A model generated the notes under the pieces. It did not search any database. It saw only the letters and a list, made by a program, of their open reading frames with translations, and was not told the DNA's origin. Positions 6,326-13,834 of a stretch of DNA of 41,124 bases are shown here, piece by piece (the first letter of the stretch is position 1; every line of letters begins with the position of its first letter). The position numbers were made by a program, and so were the translations under genes. The stretch is from HGM04593 sp045613945 (lineage in GTDB: Bacteria > Bacteroidota > Bacteroidia > Bacteroidales > Bacteroidaceae), in NCBI GenBank assembly GCA_045613945.1, contig JAZLBZ010000056.1, positions 1 to 41,124 on the forward strand, read 5' to 3'.

Positions 6326-8764
6326 ATGAAAGTGATGAAATTCGGCGGGACATCAGTTGGTTCCGTAGAGAGCATATTGAGCCTCAAGAGGATTGTTGAG
6401 GAGGCTGCTGCAAATGAGCGCGTGATTGTTGTTGTGTCGGCACTTGGCGGCATAACAGACAAACTGATAAAGACCGCAAACCTTGCGGTCAGTGGCAACA
6501 TGGCATTCAACGATGAGTGCCGCGAGATTGTTGCACGCCACCACCGGCTCATAGAGACTGTAATCACCGACGACAAAAAGCGCGCAGCGCTGCTGGAGGA
6601 GGTGGACATGCTGCTTGGCGAACTGAACAACATCTACCAGGGCCTTGCACTCATCAACAACATGACCCCAAAGTCCGAGGCTACCATTGTGAGCTATGGC
6701 GAGAGAATATCGAGCCGCATCGTCTCTGCACTCATTGACGGTGCAGTGCGTTTCAACGCCCGCAAGTTCATAAAGACCGAGACAAAGCACAAGAAATACA
6801 TCCTTGCCGACGACATCACTGACAAACTTATACACGAGCATTTCGACGGTTGCAACGAGAGAATAATAGTTGTTCCTGGATTCATAGCCCAGGACAAGGA
6901 GAGCGAGGAGATAACCAACCTGGGACGTGGAGGCAGCGACTACACTGCAGCCATCATTGCAGCAACATTAAACGCCGACTGTCTTGAAATCTGGACCGAC
7001 GTGGACGGATTCATGACTGCCGACCCACGCGTCATCAACAACGCATACACCATCGGTCACCTGAGTTATGTAGAGGCAACAGAACTCTGCAACTTTGGCG
7101 CGAAGGTCGTATACCCGCCGACAATATACCCTGTATTCAAGGCTAATATCCCCATAAGGATAAAGAACACCTTCAACCCAAGCGGCAAGGGCACAATAAT
7201 TGATGCACACAGCGAGAGCGAAGGACGCCTCATCAAGGGAATATCGAGCATCAACGACACCGACCTGCTCACTGTACAGGGATTGGGCATGGTGGGCGTG
7301 GTTGGCGTGAACCACCGTATTTTCCGCGCGTTGGGCAACGCAGGCATCAGTGTGTTCCTTGTTGCGCAGGCATCATCGGAGAACAGCACATCAATAGGCC
7401 TGCGCCACGTGGATGCCGACAAGGCCACCGAGGTACTGAACAAGGAGTTCGAGAAGGAGATTTCTATGGGCCTGATGGAGAGCGTCAAAGCAACAAGCAA
7501 CCTCTCTACTGTAGCCATTGTTGGCGAGAACATGCGCCACAACGCAGGCATCATAGGCAAATTATTCCAGACACTGGGGCGCAACGGTATCAACGTGATT
7601 GCCTGTGCACAGGGCGGTCAGGAGACAAACATCTCGTTCGTCATCAAGGCAGATTTGCTGCGCAAGACCCTGAATGTAATACACGACTCGTTCTTCCTGT
7701 CGGAGTACAAGGTGTTGAACCTCTTTATTTGCGGAGTAGGAACCGTTGGCGGCAGCCTCATCGAGCAGATTGTGTCGCAGCAGGAAAAACTCAAGAAAGA
7801 GCATGGCCTGAAACTGAACATCGTGGGCATTGCCAACAGCCGCAATGCAATATTTGACCGCGAAGGACTCGACACCGCAGGCTACCGCACTGCACTCAAG
7901 GAGAGTGCGCCAAGCAGCATTGAGAAACTGCGCGACGACATCATTGAGATGAACATCTTCAACTCGGTGTTCGTGGACTGCACCGCCAGCAGCGAGGTTG
8001 CGGCAATATATGGCGACCTGCTGTCGCACAACATAAGCGTGGTGGCAGCCAACAAAATTGCAGCATCGGGCGACTATGCCACATACAACAATCTAAAGCA
8101 GATTGCCCGCCAGCGCAACATCAAGTACTTGTTCGAGACCAATGTGGGCGCCGGCCTTCCAATCATCAACACCATCAACGACCTCATCAACAGCGGCGAC
8201 AAGATTTTGAAGATTGAGGCAGTGCTCAGCGGCACGCTCAACTTCATCTTCAACGTACTTGGCAAGGACATCCCAATGAGCCAGGCAGTACGCCTTGCAC
8301 AGGAGAAAGGCTATAGCGAGCCCGACCCACGCATTGACCTGTGCGGAAAGGACGTGATACGCAAACTGGTAATCCTTGCTCGAGAGGCAGGCTATGCCAT
8401 TGAGCAGAGCGACGTCGATGCCAACCTGTTCATTCCACAGGATCTGTTTGACGGTACACTGGAGAACTTCTGGGAAAAACTGCCGCAACTTGACGCACAG
8501 TTCGAGGAGGAGCGCAAGCAACTGATGGCCGAGAAGATGCACTGGCGCTTCATTGCCAAGTACGAGAACGGCAAGGGAAGCGTATCGCTGTGCAAGGTCA
8601 ACGAGCGCCATCCGTTCTACCACCTCGAGGGCAGCAACAACATCATCCTGCTCACCACTGAGCGCTACAAGGAGTACCCAATGCTCATCCAGGGCTATGG
8701 CGCCGGTGCCAGCGTAACCGCAGCCGGTGTCTTTGCCGACATCATGCGCATTGCAAATATCTGA
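6326..8764 (+). CDS. thrA: Bifunctional aspartokinase / homoserine dehydrogenase
   Basis: The protein has 812 residues. The ATG at 6326 (MKVMKFGGTSVGS) is chosen over an upstream TTG at 6278 because the kinase motif KFGGTSVGS normally opens the protein. Domains in order: aspartokinase (about 1-295, with NLGRGGSDYTAAI and EIWTDVDGFMTADPR), two ACT-type regulatory domains (about 315-455), and homoserine dehydrogenase (about 465-812, with NAD(P)-binding FICGVGTVGGS, FETNVGAGLPII and GYSEPDPRIDLCGKD). It catalyses the first and third steps of threonine/methionine/lysine branch synthesis: phosphorylation of aspartate and reduction of aspartate semialdehyde to homoserine. Feedback control through the ACT domains is expected from the family. 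The symbol metL is equally possible, since the two paralogues differ mainly in which amino acid regulates them. No thr gene follows; a palindromic terminator does. Confidence 0.93.
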   Translation: MKVMKFGGTSVGSVESILSLKRIVEEAAANERVIVVVSALGGITDKLIKTANLAVSGNMAFNDECREIVARHHRLIETVITDDKKRAALLEEVDMLLGELNNIYQGLALINNMTPKSEATIVSYGERISSRIVSALIDGAVRFNARKFIKTETKHKKYILADDITDKLIHEHFDGCNERIIVVPGFIAQDKESEEITNLGRGGSDYTAAIIAATLNADCLEIWTDVDGFMTADPRVINNAYTIGHLSYVEATELCNFGAKVVYPPTIYPVFKANIPIRIKNTFNPSGKGTIIDAHSESEGRLIKGISSINDTDLLTVQGLGMVGVVGVNHRIFRALGNAGISVFLVAQASSENSTSIGLRHVDADKATEVLNKEFEKEISMGLMESVKATSNLSTVAIVGENMRHNAGIIGKLFQTLGRNGINVIACAQGGQETNISFVIKADLLRKTLNVIHDSFFLSEYKVLNLFICGVGTVGGSLIEQIVSQQEKLKKEHGLKLNIVGIANSRNAIFDREGLDTAGYRTALKESAPSSIEKLRDDIIEMNIFNSVFVDCTASSEVAAIYGDLLSHNISVVAANKIAASGDYATYNNLKQIARQRNIKYLFETNVGAGLPIINTINDLINSGDKILKIEAVLSGTLNFIFNVLGKDIPMSQAVRLAQEKGYSEPDPRIDLCGKDVIRKLVILAREAGYAIEQSDVDANLFIPQDLFDGTLENFWEKLPQLDAQFEEERKQLMAEKMHWRFIAKYENGKGSVSLCKVNERHPFYHLEGSNNIILLTTERYKEYPMLIQGYGAGASVTAAGVFADIMRIANI

Positions 8765-8801
8765 TACCAGCCGTCGTTTTCTCAAGAAGGTGCACAAGCA
8801 C

Positions 8802-8841
8802 ACCGCCATTCACTGCAAGCGCGCTTGCAGTGAATGGCGGT
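8802..8841. terminator. 40-base perfect palindrome, bidirectional terminator
   Basis: The 40 bases read the same on both strands, so RNA from either side can fold into a stem of about 18 pairs with a four-base loop. It lies between convergent thrA and the sigma factor gene, 37 bases after the thrA stop. There is no strong U-tract (TTCTCATC follows). Its centre is the decamer AAGCGCGCTT at 8817-8826, also present in the terminator at 4432-4483. Confidence 0.7.
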
Positions 8842-8868
8842 TCTCATCAATATATCTGAAGTATCCTC

Positions 8869-9372
8869 TCACTTGTAATCCTTCAGCAGGAATTGCAGTT
8901 GCTGGCGCGTAAAGAATATGCGGCTCTTTACAGTACCGAGCGGAAGGCCAAGACGGTCGGCTATCTCGCGATACTTAAAGCCCGAAATATGCATCAGGAA
9001 CGGGATGCGATAGTCGCGTGGCAAACTGTGGACGACACGATAAATCTCCTTTGTGTCATACCCGTTATCGGTGATGAATTCGTCCGTTTCACGCGGGGTG
9101 TTTATGTGAAACAGATTGTCTGTCTGGTCGACAAATATCTGGTCCCTCACCTCCTTGCGGTAGTTGTTGATAAAGATGTTGCGCATTATGGTATATACCC
9201 ACCCCTTGAAGTTTGTGCCGGGGGTATATTTCTCCATATTTCCCAAAGCCTTCAATGATGTTTCCTGCAGCAAATCGTTCGCCTCATCCCTGTCTGCTGT
9301 GAGTTTGTAGGCAAAGCGTTGCAGCTCCGACTGAACCTCAAGCAGTTCTCTCCTGAATTTTGCAGTATCCAA
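8869..9372 (-). CDS. ECF-type RNA polymerase sigma factor
   Basis: The protein has 167 residues with only sigma regions 2 and 4. Region 2 (about 10-75) includes DEANDLLQETSLKAL, which binds the core enzyme, and FKGWVYTIMRNIFINNYRK, which recognises and melts the -10 element. Region 4 (about 115-165) has the helix-turn-helix KYREIADRLGLPLGTVKSRI that contacts the -35 element. The only suitable start is a TTG at 9372-9370; an in-frame stop lies five codons upstream and the next internal Met would cut into region 2. No anti-sigma gene (FecR- or zinc-type) adjoins it and no SusC/SusD pair follows, so it is probably one of the free-standing, stress-type ECF factors of Bacteroidota. It is divergent from the SpmA/B-like gene. 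Confidence 0.9.
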   Translation of the reverse strand: MDTAKFRRELLEVQSELQRFAYKLTADRDEANDLLQETSLKALGNMEKYTPGTNFKGWVYTIMRNIFINNYRKEVRDQIFVDQTDNLFHINTPRETDEFITDNGYDTKEIYRVVHSLPRDYRIPFLMHISGFKYREIADRLGLPLGTVKSRIFFTRQQLQFLLKDYK

Positions 9373-9426
9373 TTTGTTTAATGTTTAAGTGTTTACACCG
9401 GCAAAATCGCCGGCATATAAACAGAT

Positions 9427-9509
9427 AACAAAACAAACTGCCATTTTGTTTTAGAAGAGGAGGAATAAATTGTCATATTTTATATTTTGCCCATATTTTG
9501 AGGCGCCTC
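9427..9509. promoter_or_regulatory. Dyads in the divergent sigma/Spm intergenic region
   Basis: The 242-base gap between the two divergent genes contains AACAAAA (9427-9433) paired with TTTTGTT (9444-9450), and a perfect 10-base palindrome GAGGCGCCTC at 9500-9509. Either could be a regulator site, or neither; there is no direct evidence of function. Confidence 0.2.
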
Positions 9510-9558
9510 GAAAACAGCCTGCACTCGCTGTAAAATATTCAAGCAAGCCTGATATATC

Positions 9559-9589
9559 TTGCTCGTTTGCCCCTATTTTTGTATCTTCG
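9559..9589 (+). promoter_or_regulatory. Candidate promoter for the SpmA/B-like gene
   Basis: TTGC at 9559-9562, a 19-base spacer, then TATCTTCG at 9582-9589, 25 bases before the ATG at 9615. An overlapping TATTTTTG lies at 9574-9581. The spacing equals that of the thrA and prfB candidates. Confidence 0.5.
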
Positions 9590-9614
9590 CACAGATAACA
9601 CACAACAGCACACA

Positions 9615-10847
9615 ATGGTACTCAATTATATTTGGATTGCCTTTTTCATAGTCTCGTTTGTCATCGCGCTTGGCAAACTTATATTTGCCGGCGACACAAC
9701 AGTGTTCACCCAGATGATGACTGCAAGCACAACAACAGCAAAGAGCGCCTTTGAATTGTCATTAGGCCTGACAGGCGTACTGTCGTTGTGGATGGGAATT
9801 ATGAAAATTGGCGAGAAAGGAGGCCTTGTTGCGGCATTGGCAAGACTGCTTAGCCCTGTGCTGGGCAAGATTTTCCCCGATGTCCCCAAAGGGCACCCCG
9901 CAATGGGAACTATGTTCATGAACTTCTCGGCAAATATGCTGGGACTTGACAATGCCGCAACACCAATGGGACTGAAGGCGATGCAGGAACTTCAGGAGCT
10001 CAACACCAAGAAGGACACCGCAAGCAACCCCATGATAATGTTCCTTGTGCTGAACACATCGGGGCTGACACTTATACCGGTATCTGTACTCACGTTCCGC
10101 ACAGAGATGGGAGCGGCAAACCCAACAGACATATTCCTGCCCATACTCATTGCCACAACGGTGGCCACATTGGTGGGACTGCTGGTAACAAGCATCTACC
10201 AGCGCATAAACCTTTTCAACCGCACAATGGTGCTGTTTCTCCTGGGCGTATGCCTTTTCATTGCAGGCGGCACCTGGGGAATGATGCAGTTGTCACAGGT
10301 GCGCATTGAGGCGCTCTCCACATCACTCGCCGGGGTAACGCTGTTCTCTATCATCATCCTGTTCATCCTGGCTGGAGTTAAGGCCAAGATCAATGTCTAC
10401 GAGGCATTCATTGAGGGAGCAAAGGATGGCTTTGGCACAGCAGTGCGCATTATCCCCTACCTCATTGCAATACTTGTTGCAATTGGCGTGTTCCGCGCAT
10501 CGGGCGGCATGGATGTCATTATGGACGGCATTGCATGGTGCGCAAATGCAATGGGAGCCGGGACTGACTTTGTAGGAGCACTGCCCACCGCCATCATGAA
10601 GCCGCTTAGCGGCAGCGGCGCACGCGGAATGATGGTGGATGCGATGAACACCTATGGCGCCGACTCCTTTGCCGGCCGCCTAGCGTGCATTTTCCAGGGC
10701 GCGACGGACACTACATTCTACATACTTGCTGTCTATTTTGGCAGCGTTGGAATAAAGAAGACCCGCCACGCGCTTGCTTGCGGCCTGCTTGCCGACCTTG
10801 CAGGCATCATTGCAGCAATAGTAGTGGGATATATTTTCTTTGGATAA
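9615..10847 (+). CDS. SpmA/SpmB-like membrane protein with two nucleoside-recognition (Gate) domains
   Basis: The protein has 410 residues and many hydrophobic segments (VLNYIWIAFFIVSFVIALG at the start, GYIFFG at the end), so it is an inner-membrane protein. The ATG at 9615 is preferred over an in-frame TTG at 9567, which overlaps the promoter. The first half (ANMLGLDNAATPMGLKAM) matches the spore-maturation SpmA type and the second half (MKPLSGSGARGMMVDAM, then QGATDTTFYILAVYFGSVG) the SpmB type. Together they form a fusion of two nucleoside-recognition/Gate domains common in non-sporulating Bacteroidota. Transport of a nucleoside or other small solute is the usual guess; the real substrate is unknown. 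The name reflects homology only, as no spores are expected here. Confidence 0.8.
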   Translation: MVLNYIWIAFFIVSFVIALGKLIFAGDTTVFTQMMTASTTTAKSAFELSLGLTGVLSLWMGIMKIGEKGGLVAALARLLSPVLGKIFPDVPKGHPAMGTMFMNFSANMLGLDNAATPMGLKAMQELQELNTKKDTASNPMIMFLVLNTSGLTLIPVSVLTFRTEMGAANPTDIFLPILIATTVATLVGLLVTSIYQRINLFNRTMVLFLLGVCLFIAGGTWGMMQLSQVRIEALSTSLAGVTLFSIIILFILAGVKAKINVYEAFIEGAKDGFGTAVRIIPYLIAILVAIGVFRASGGMDVIMDGIAWCANAMGAGTDFVGALPTAIMKPLSGSGARGMMVDAMNTYGADSFAGRLACIFQGATDTTFYILAVYFGSVGIKKTRHALACGLLADLAGIIAAIVVGYIFFG

Positions 10848-10873
10848 ATTATTTGGATAAACATATAACCAAC

Positions 10874-10950
10874 TGTCATATCGACCGCATGAGAGATATC
10901 TCAAAATTTAAATTTTGGATTTCTCGTCGCTACGCTCTGTCGAAATGACA
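10874..10950. repeat. REP-like stem-loop element
   Basis: Arms TGTCATATCGAC (10874-10885) and GTCGAAATGACA (10939-10950) pair at 11 of 12 positions. Inside are the palindromes GAGATATCTC and CAAAATTTAAATTTTG. The wording of the right arm (CGTCGCTACGCTCTGTCGAAATGAC region) is like short interspersed elements I know from many Bacteroidota genomes. It fills the gap between the SpmA/B-like gene and ybeY and may fold when transcribed. Confidence 0.5.
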
Positions 10951-10964
10951 AAAAACATAACACT

Positions 10965-11375
10965 ATGATAAGTTACCAGACCGAGGGCGTAAAGATGCCC
11001 GCAATCAAGCGACGTGAGACAACCGCATGGATTAAGGCCGTTGCGGCCACATATGGCAAGAAGATTGGCGACATAGCCTACATCTTCTGCAACGACGAGA
11101 AGATTCTTGAGGTTAACCGCGAGTATCTGCAGCACGACTACTACACCGACATCATCACCTTCGACTACTGCGAGGAGGATATTATCAGCGGCGACCTTTT
11201 CATCTCGCTCGACACCGTTCGCAGCAACAGCGAGATAGTAGGCGCAACATACGAGCAGGAACTGCACCGCGTAATAATACACGGCATCCTGCACCTGTGC
11301 GGCATCAACGACAAGGGCGAGGGTGAACGCGAGATTATGGAAGCCTGCGAGAACAAGGCGCTGGCAATGAGATAA
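10965..11375 (+). CDS. ybeY: Endoribonuclease YbeY (rRNA maturation)
   Basis: The protein has 136 residues. The motif HGILHLCGIND (106-116) corresponds to the family's zinc-binding HGxLHLxGYDH. YbeY is a single-strand endoribonuclease needed for 16S rRNA 3' end maturation and ribosome quality control. His106 and His110 are present, but the third zinc ligand (position 116) is Asp instead of His, and Tyr-Asp before it reads Ile-Asn. I recall related substitutions in Bacteroidota members, so this may be a lineage trait, with Asp acting as ligand. The preceding EVNREYLQHDYYTDIITFDY matches the other conserved block of the family. The gene follows a REP-like element and ends at a strong terminator. 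Confidence 0.88.
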   Translation: MISYQTEGVKMPAIKRRETTAWIKAVAATYGKKIGDIAYIFCNDEKILEVNREYLQHDYYTDIITFDYCEEDIISGDLFISLDTVRSNSEIVGATYEQELHRVIIHGILHLCGINDKGEGEREIMEACENKALAMR

Positions 11376-11376
11376 A

Positions 11377-11423
11377 AAAAAGCAGGCTCATATCTCCTTC
11401 ATGGATTTATGAGCCTGCTTTTT
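11377..11423. terminator. Bidirectional terminator between ybeY and the M20 gene
   Basis: Arms 11377-11392 and 11408-11423 are perfect complements (16 pairs: AAAAAGCAGGCTCATA with TATGAGCCTGCTTTTT). A U-tract follows in both directions. The 15-base loop can form a small inner hairpin. It starts two bases after the ybeY stop codon. Confidence 0.9.
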
Positions 11424-11443
11424 ATTGCCTTATCAATTAGATT

Positions 11444-12520
11444 CTATAATTTCAGTCCATCGAGCAACGTGCAGAACTTCTCGATGCCGTCACGTATTTC
11501 GCTTACGAGGACATACTCATTGGCAGTGTGTGAGCGCGCAGTGTCGCCAGGGCCCATCTTCAGCGTCGGGACACCGCTCACCAGCGCCTGGTTGGAGAGT
11601 GTGGGCGAGCCGTAGGGCACACAGCCCATTGCAACAGCACGCTGCACAAGAGGGTGCTCAAGTGATATTGACGATGAGTTGAGCCTTGTTGAGCGTGCGG
11701 TGACGCTACTGCCAACACTGGACTTTATTATATCAAGCAGTTCCTGGTTCGAATAGCACTCGTTGCTGCGTACATCAACGACATAGTTGCACTTGTCCGG
11801 GATTACATTGTGCTGCGTGCCTGCATTAATCTGTGTAACGGTCATCTTTACATCGCCCAAAAGCCCCGATGTTCTTGTGTATTTGTGGGTACGGAACCAC
11901 TCAATGTCGGCCAGTGCCTTGTAGAGAGCATTGACACCCTCGTTGCGCGCAGCATGGCCGGAGACACCTTCGGCAACACAGTCAAGCACCATAAGTCCCT
12001 TTTCGGCAATAGCAGGCTGCATTGATGTAGGCTCGCCCATAATTGCACAGTCAAAGGCCGGCAGATGTGGCAGCACAGCCTCAATTCCGTTTGCACCCGA
12101 CACTTCCTCCTCGGCCGATGCAAGGAAAATGGCGTTGTACTTCTGTGGTGTCTGGCATATCTGGTAAAAGACCTGCAAAAGAGTAACCAGTGAGGCTCCG
12201 TCGTCGTTACTGCCCAGGCCGTAGATTACATCACCCTCGACAATTGGCGTGAAAGGATGCTTGCTCCAGCCGCTGACGGGCTTTACGGTATCTATGTGGG
12301 CATCGAGCAGCAGTGTTGGGCGCGAAGCATCGAACCCCGGCGCAATGCACCACAGGTTATTGAGGTGACGATGCACCTCGCACCTCACCGGCGCGCCACG
12401 CTCAATAAAGAGTTGCAGCCTATCGGTTGCATCACCCTCCTCGCGACTTATTGAAGGCGTACTTATGAGAACCTTCAAAAGTTCGACCGCCTGCCTGACA
12501 TTTGCTTCACTTGCTTTCAT
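11444..12520 (-). CDS. argE: M20 family deacylase, ArgE-like (acylornithine/acylcitrulline deacylase)
   Basis: The protein has 358 residues. The ATG at 12520 is used; the longer frame to 12676 would run through a well-formed promoter. Metal-site motifs of M20 amidohydrolases are clear: LLLDAHIDTV (His75, Asp77), GLGSNDDGAS (Asp106/107), SAEEEVSG (Glu137/138 as catalytic base and ligand) and a C-terminal His in TARSHTANEY. A dimerisation domain separates the two halves of the catalytic domain. The family includes ArgE and DapE, which remove acetyl or succinyl groups from ornithine, citrulline or diaminopimelate. The short length and the arg genes elsewhere in the window favour arginine synthesis, where Bacteroides relatives use N-acylated (often succinylated) intermediates. 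DapE-like activity cannot be excluded. Confidence 0.75.
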   Translation of the reverse strand: MKASEANVRQAVELLKVLISTPSISREEGDATDRLQLFIERGAPVRCEVHRHLNNLWCIAPGFDASRPTLLLDAHIDTVKPVSGWSKHPFTPIVEGDVIYGLGSNDDGASLVTLLQVFYQICQTPQKYNAIFLASAEEEVSGANGIEAVLPHLPAFDCAIMGEPTSMQPAIAEKGLMVLDCVAEGVSGHAARNEGVNALYKALADIEWFRTHKYTRTSGLLGDVKMTVTQINAGTQHNVIPDKCNYVVDVRSNECYSNQELLDIIKSSVGSSVTARSTRLNSSSISLEHPLVQRAVAMGCVPYGSPTLSNQALVSGVPTLKMGPGDTARSHTANEYVLVSEIRDGIEKFCTLLDGLKL

Positions 12521-12538
12521 ATACTCTTTCTCTCGGCA

Positions 12539-12569
12539 CAAAGGTACAACAGCAGGTCTCATCTGCAAA
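12539..12569 (-). promoter_or_regulatory. Promoter of the ArgE-like gene (consensus match)
   Basis: On the minus strand TTTG (12569-12566), a 19-base spacer and TACCTTTG (12546-12539) match the Bacteroidota consensus exactly. The -7 box is only 18 bases before the ATG at 12520, so the mRNA leader must be very short. This is the best promoter in the window. Confidence 0.8.
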
Positions 12570-12640
12570 ATGCTGCAGCGGTAAATTTTCAACAGGCCGC
12601 AATTATATCCCACTAAAAGAGCCTTTACGCGCGCATATAC

Positions 12641-12671
12641 TTGCGTATTTTTGAATATCGTTGTATCTTCG
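12641..12671 (+). promoter_or_regulatory. Candidate promoter for prfB
   Basis: TTGC at 12641-12644, a 19-base spacer and TATCTTCG at 12664-12671, 29 bases before the ATG of prfB. It is divergent from the ArgE-like promoter, with 70 bases between the two -33 boxes. Confidence 0.5.
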
Positions 12672-12700
12672 CGCAATAATTAATAGATAACACAATAGAG

Positions 12701-13816
12701 ATGATTACAGCCGACCAGTTGAAGGACATAAAGGAGCGCACTGCCGCCCTGAAACAATACCTTTCCATTGACGAAAAGATTATACAGGTTGAGGAGGAAC
12801 AACTCCGCACACAGGCTCCCGGTTTTTGGGACGATGCCAAGAAGGCCGAGGCACAGATGAAGAAAGTGAAGGCCTTGCAGGCCTGGATTGAGGGATACAA
12901 GGAGGTGAACAACCGCACCGAGGAGACCGAGATGGCAATGGAACTATTCCGCGAAGAGATGGTTGAGGAGCACGAGGTTGACGATGCCTATGCACGCGCC
13001 TTGACAGCCATTGAGGAACTTGAACTCAAGAACATGCTTCGCGGCGAGGCCGATGACATGGACTGCGTGCTGAAAATCAACTCGGGCGCAGGTGGTACCG
13101 AGGCGCAGGACTGGGCAAGCATGCTCATGCGCATGTACATGCGCTGGGCCGAGTCTAACGGCTACAAGGTTGCCGTTGCCAACCTGCAGGAGGCCGAGGA
13201 TGCCGGCATCAAGACCGTTACACTTGAGTTGCAGGGTCCTTACGCCTATGGTTATCTCAAGGGCGAGAACGGCGTTCACCGTCTGGTACGCGTGAGCCCC
13301 TACAATGCACAGGGCAAGCGAATGACATCGTTCAGTTCGGTATTCGTTACCCCGCTCGTAGACGACAGCATTGAGGTTGTAATTGAGCCCGCGCGCATAT
13401 CATGGGATACATTCCGAAGCGGCGGTGCCCGTGGACAGAACGTGAACAAGGTGGAATCTGGTGTACGCTTGCGCTACCAGTTCAAGGACCCATACACAGG
13501 CGCCGAGGAGGAGATTCTCATTGAGAACACCGAGACCCGCGACCAGCCCAAGAACAAGGAGAACGCAATGCGTCAGTTGCGCTCAATCCTCTACAACAAG
13601 GAGATGCAGCACCGCATGGAGGAGCAGGCAAAGGTCGAGGCCGGCAAGAAGAAGATTGAGTGGGGTTCACAGATTCGCAGTTACGTCTTTGACGACCGCC
13701 GCGTAAAGGACCACCGCACAGGCTACCAGACATCGGACGTTAACGGCGTGATGGATGGCAAGATTGACGGTTTTGTGAAGGCTTACCTCATGGAGTTTGC
13801 CGACAAGGGAGAGTAA
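12701..13816 (+). CDS. prfB: Peptide chain release factor 2, with RGQ in place of GGQ
   Basis: The protein has 371 residues and is RF2 along its full length: an N-terminal coiled domain, INSGAGGTEAQDWASMLMRM, the anticodon-reading region VRVSPYNAQGKRMTSF (SPY in place of the classical SPF), and the C-terminal RSYVFDDRRVKDHRTGYQTS. RF2 reads UGA and UAA and triggers release of the finished protein. The universally conserved catalytic GGQ reads Arg244-Gly245-Gln246, from CGT at 13430-13432; a single C-to-G change would restore glycine. The Gln and everything around it (NVNKVESGVRL) are intact. The frame is continuous: around codon 24 (YLSID) there is no in-frame UGA, so the autoregulatory frameshift known from many prfB genes is missing. 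Two stem-loops follow before the next gene. Confidence 0.93.
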   Translation: MITADQLKDIKERTAALKQYLSIDEKIIQVEEEQLRTQAPGFWDDAKKAEAQMKKVKALQAWIEGYKEVNNRTEETEMAMELFREEMVEEHEVDDAYARALTAIEELELKNMLRGEADDMDCVLKINSGAGGTEAQDWASMLMRMYMRWAESNGYKVAVANLQEAEDAGIKTVTLELQGPYAYGYLKGENGVHRLVRVSPYNAQGKRMTSFSSVFVTPLVDDSIEVVIEPARISWDTFRSGGARGQNVNKVESGVRLRYQFKDPYTGAEEEILIENTETRDQPKNKENAMRQLRSILYNKEMQHRMEEQAKVEAGKKKIEWGSQIRSYVFDDRRVKDHRTGYQTSDVNGVMDGKIDGFVKAYLMEFADKGE

Positions 13817-13834
13817 AGAACCTGCAAAAAAAAT

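Noticed and set aside
6353..8809. Long antisense frames opposite thrA (e.g. 8093-8809 and 7562-8029)
   Set aside because: They lack motifs, mirror the codon pattern of thrA, and would be wholly embedded in an established gene.
12521..12676. N-terminal extension of the ArgE-like gene
   Set aside because: It would run through a consensus promoter; the family start matches MKASEANVRQ.
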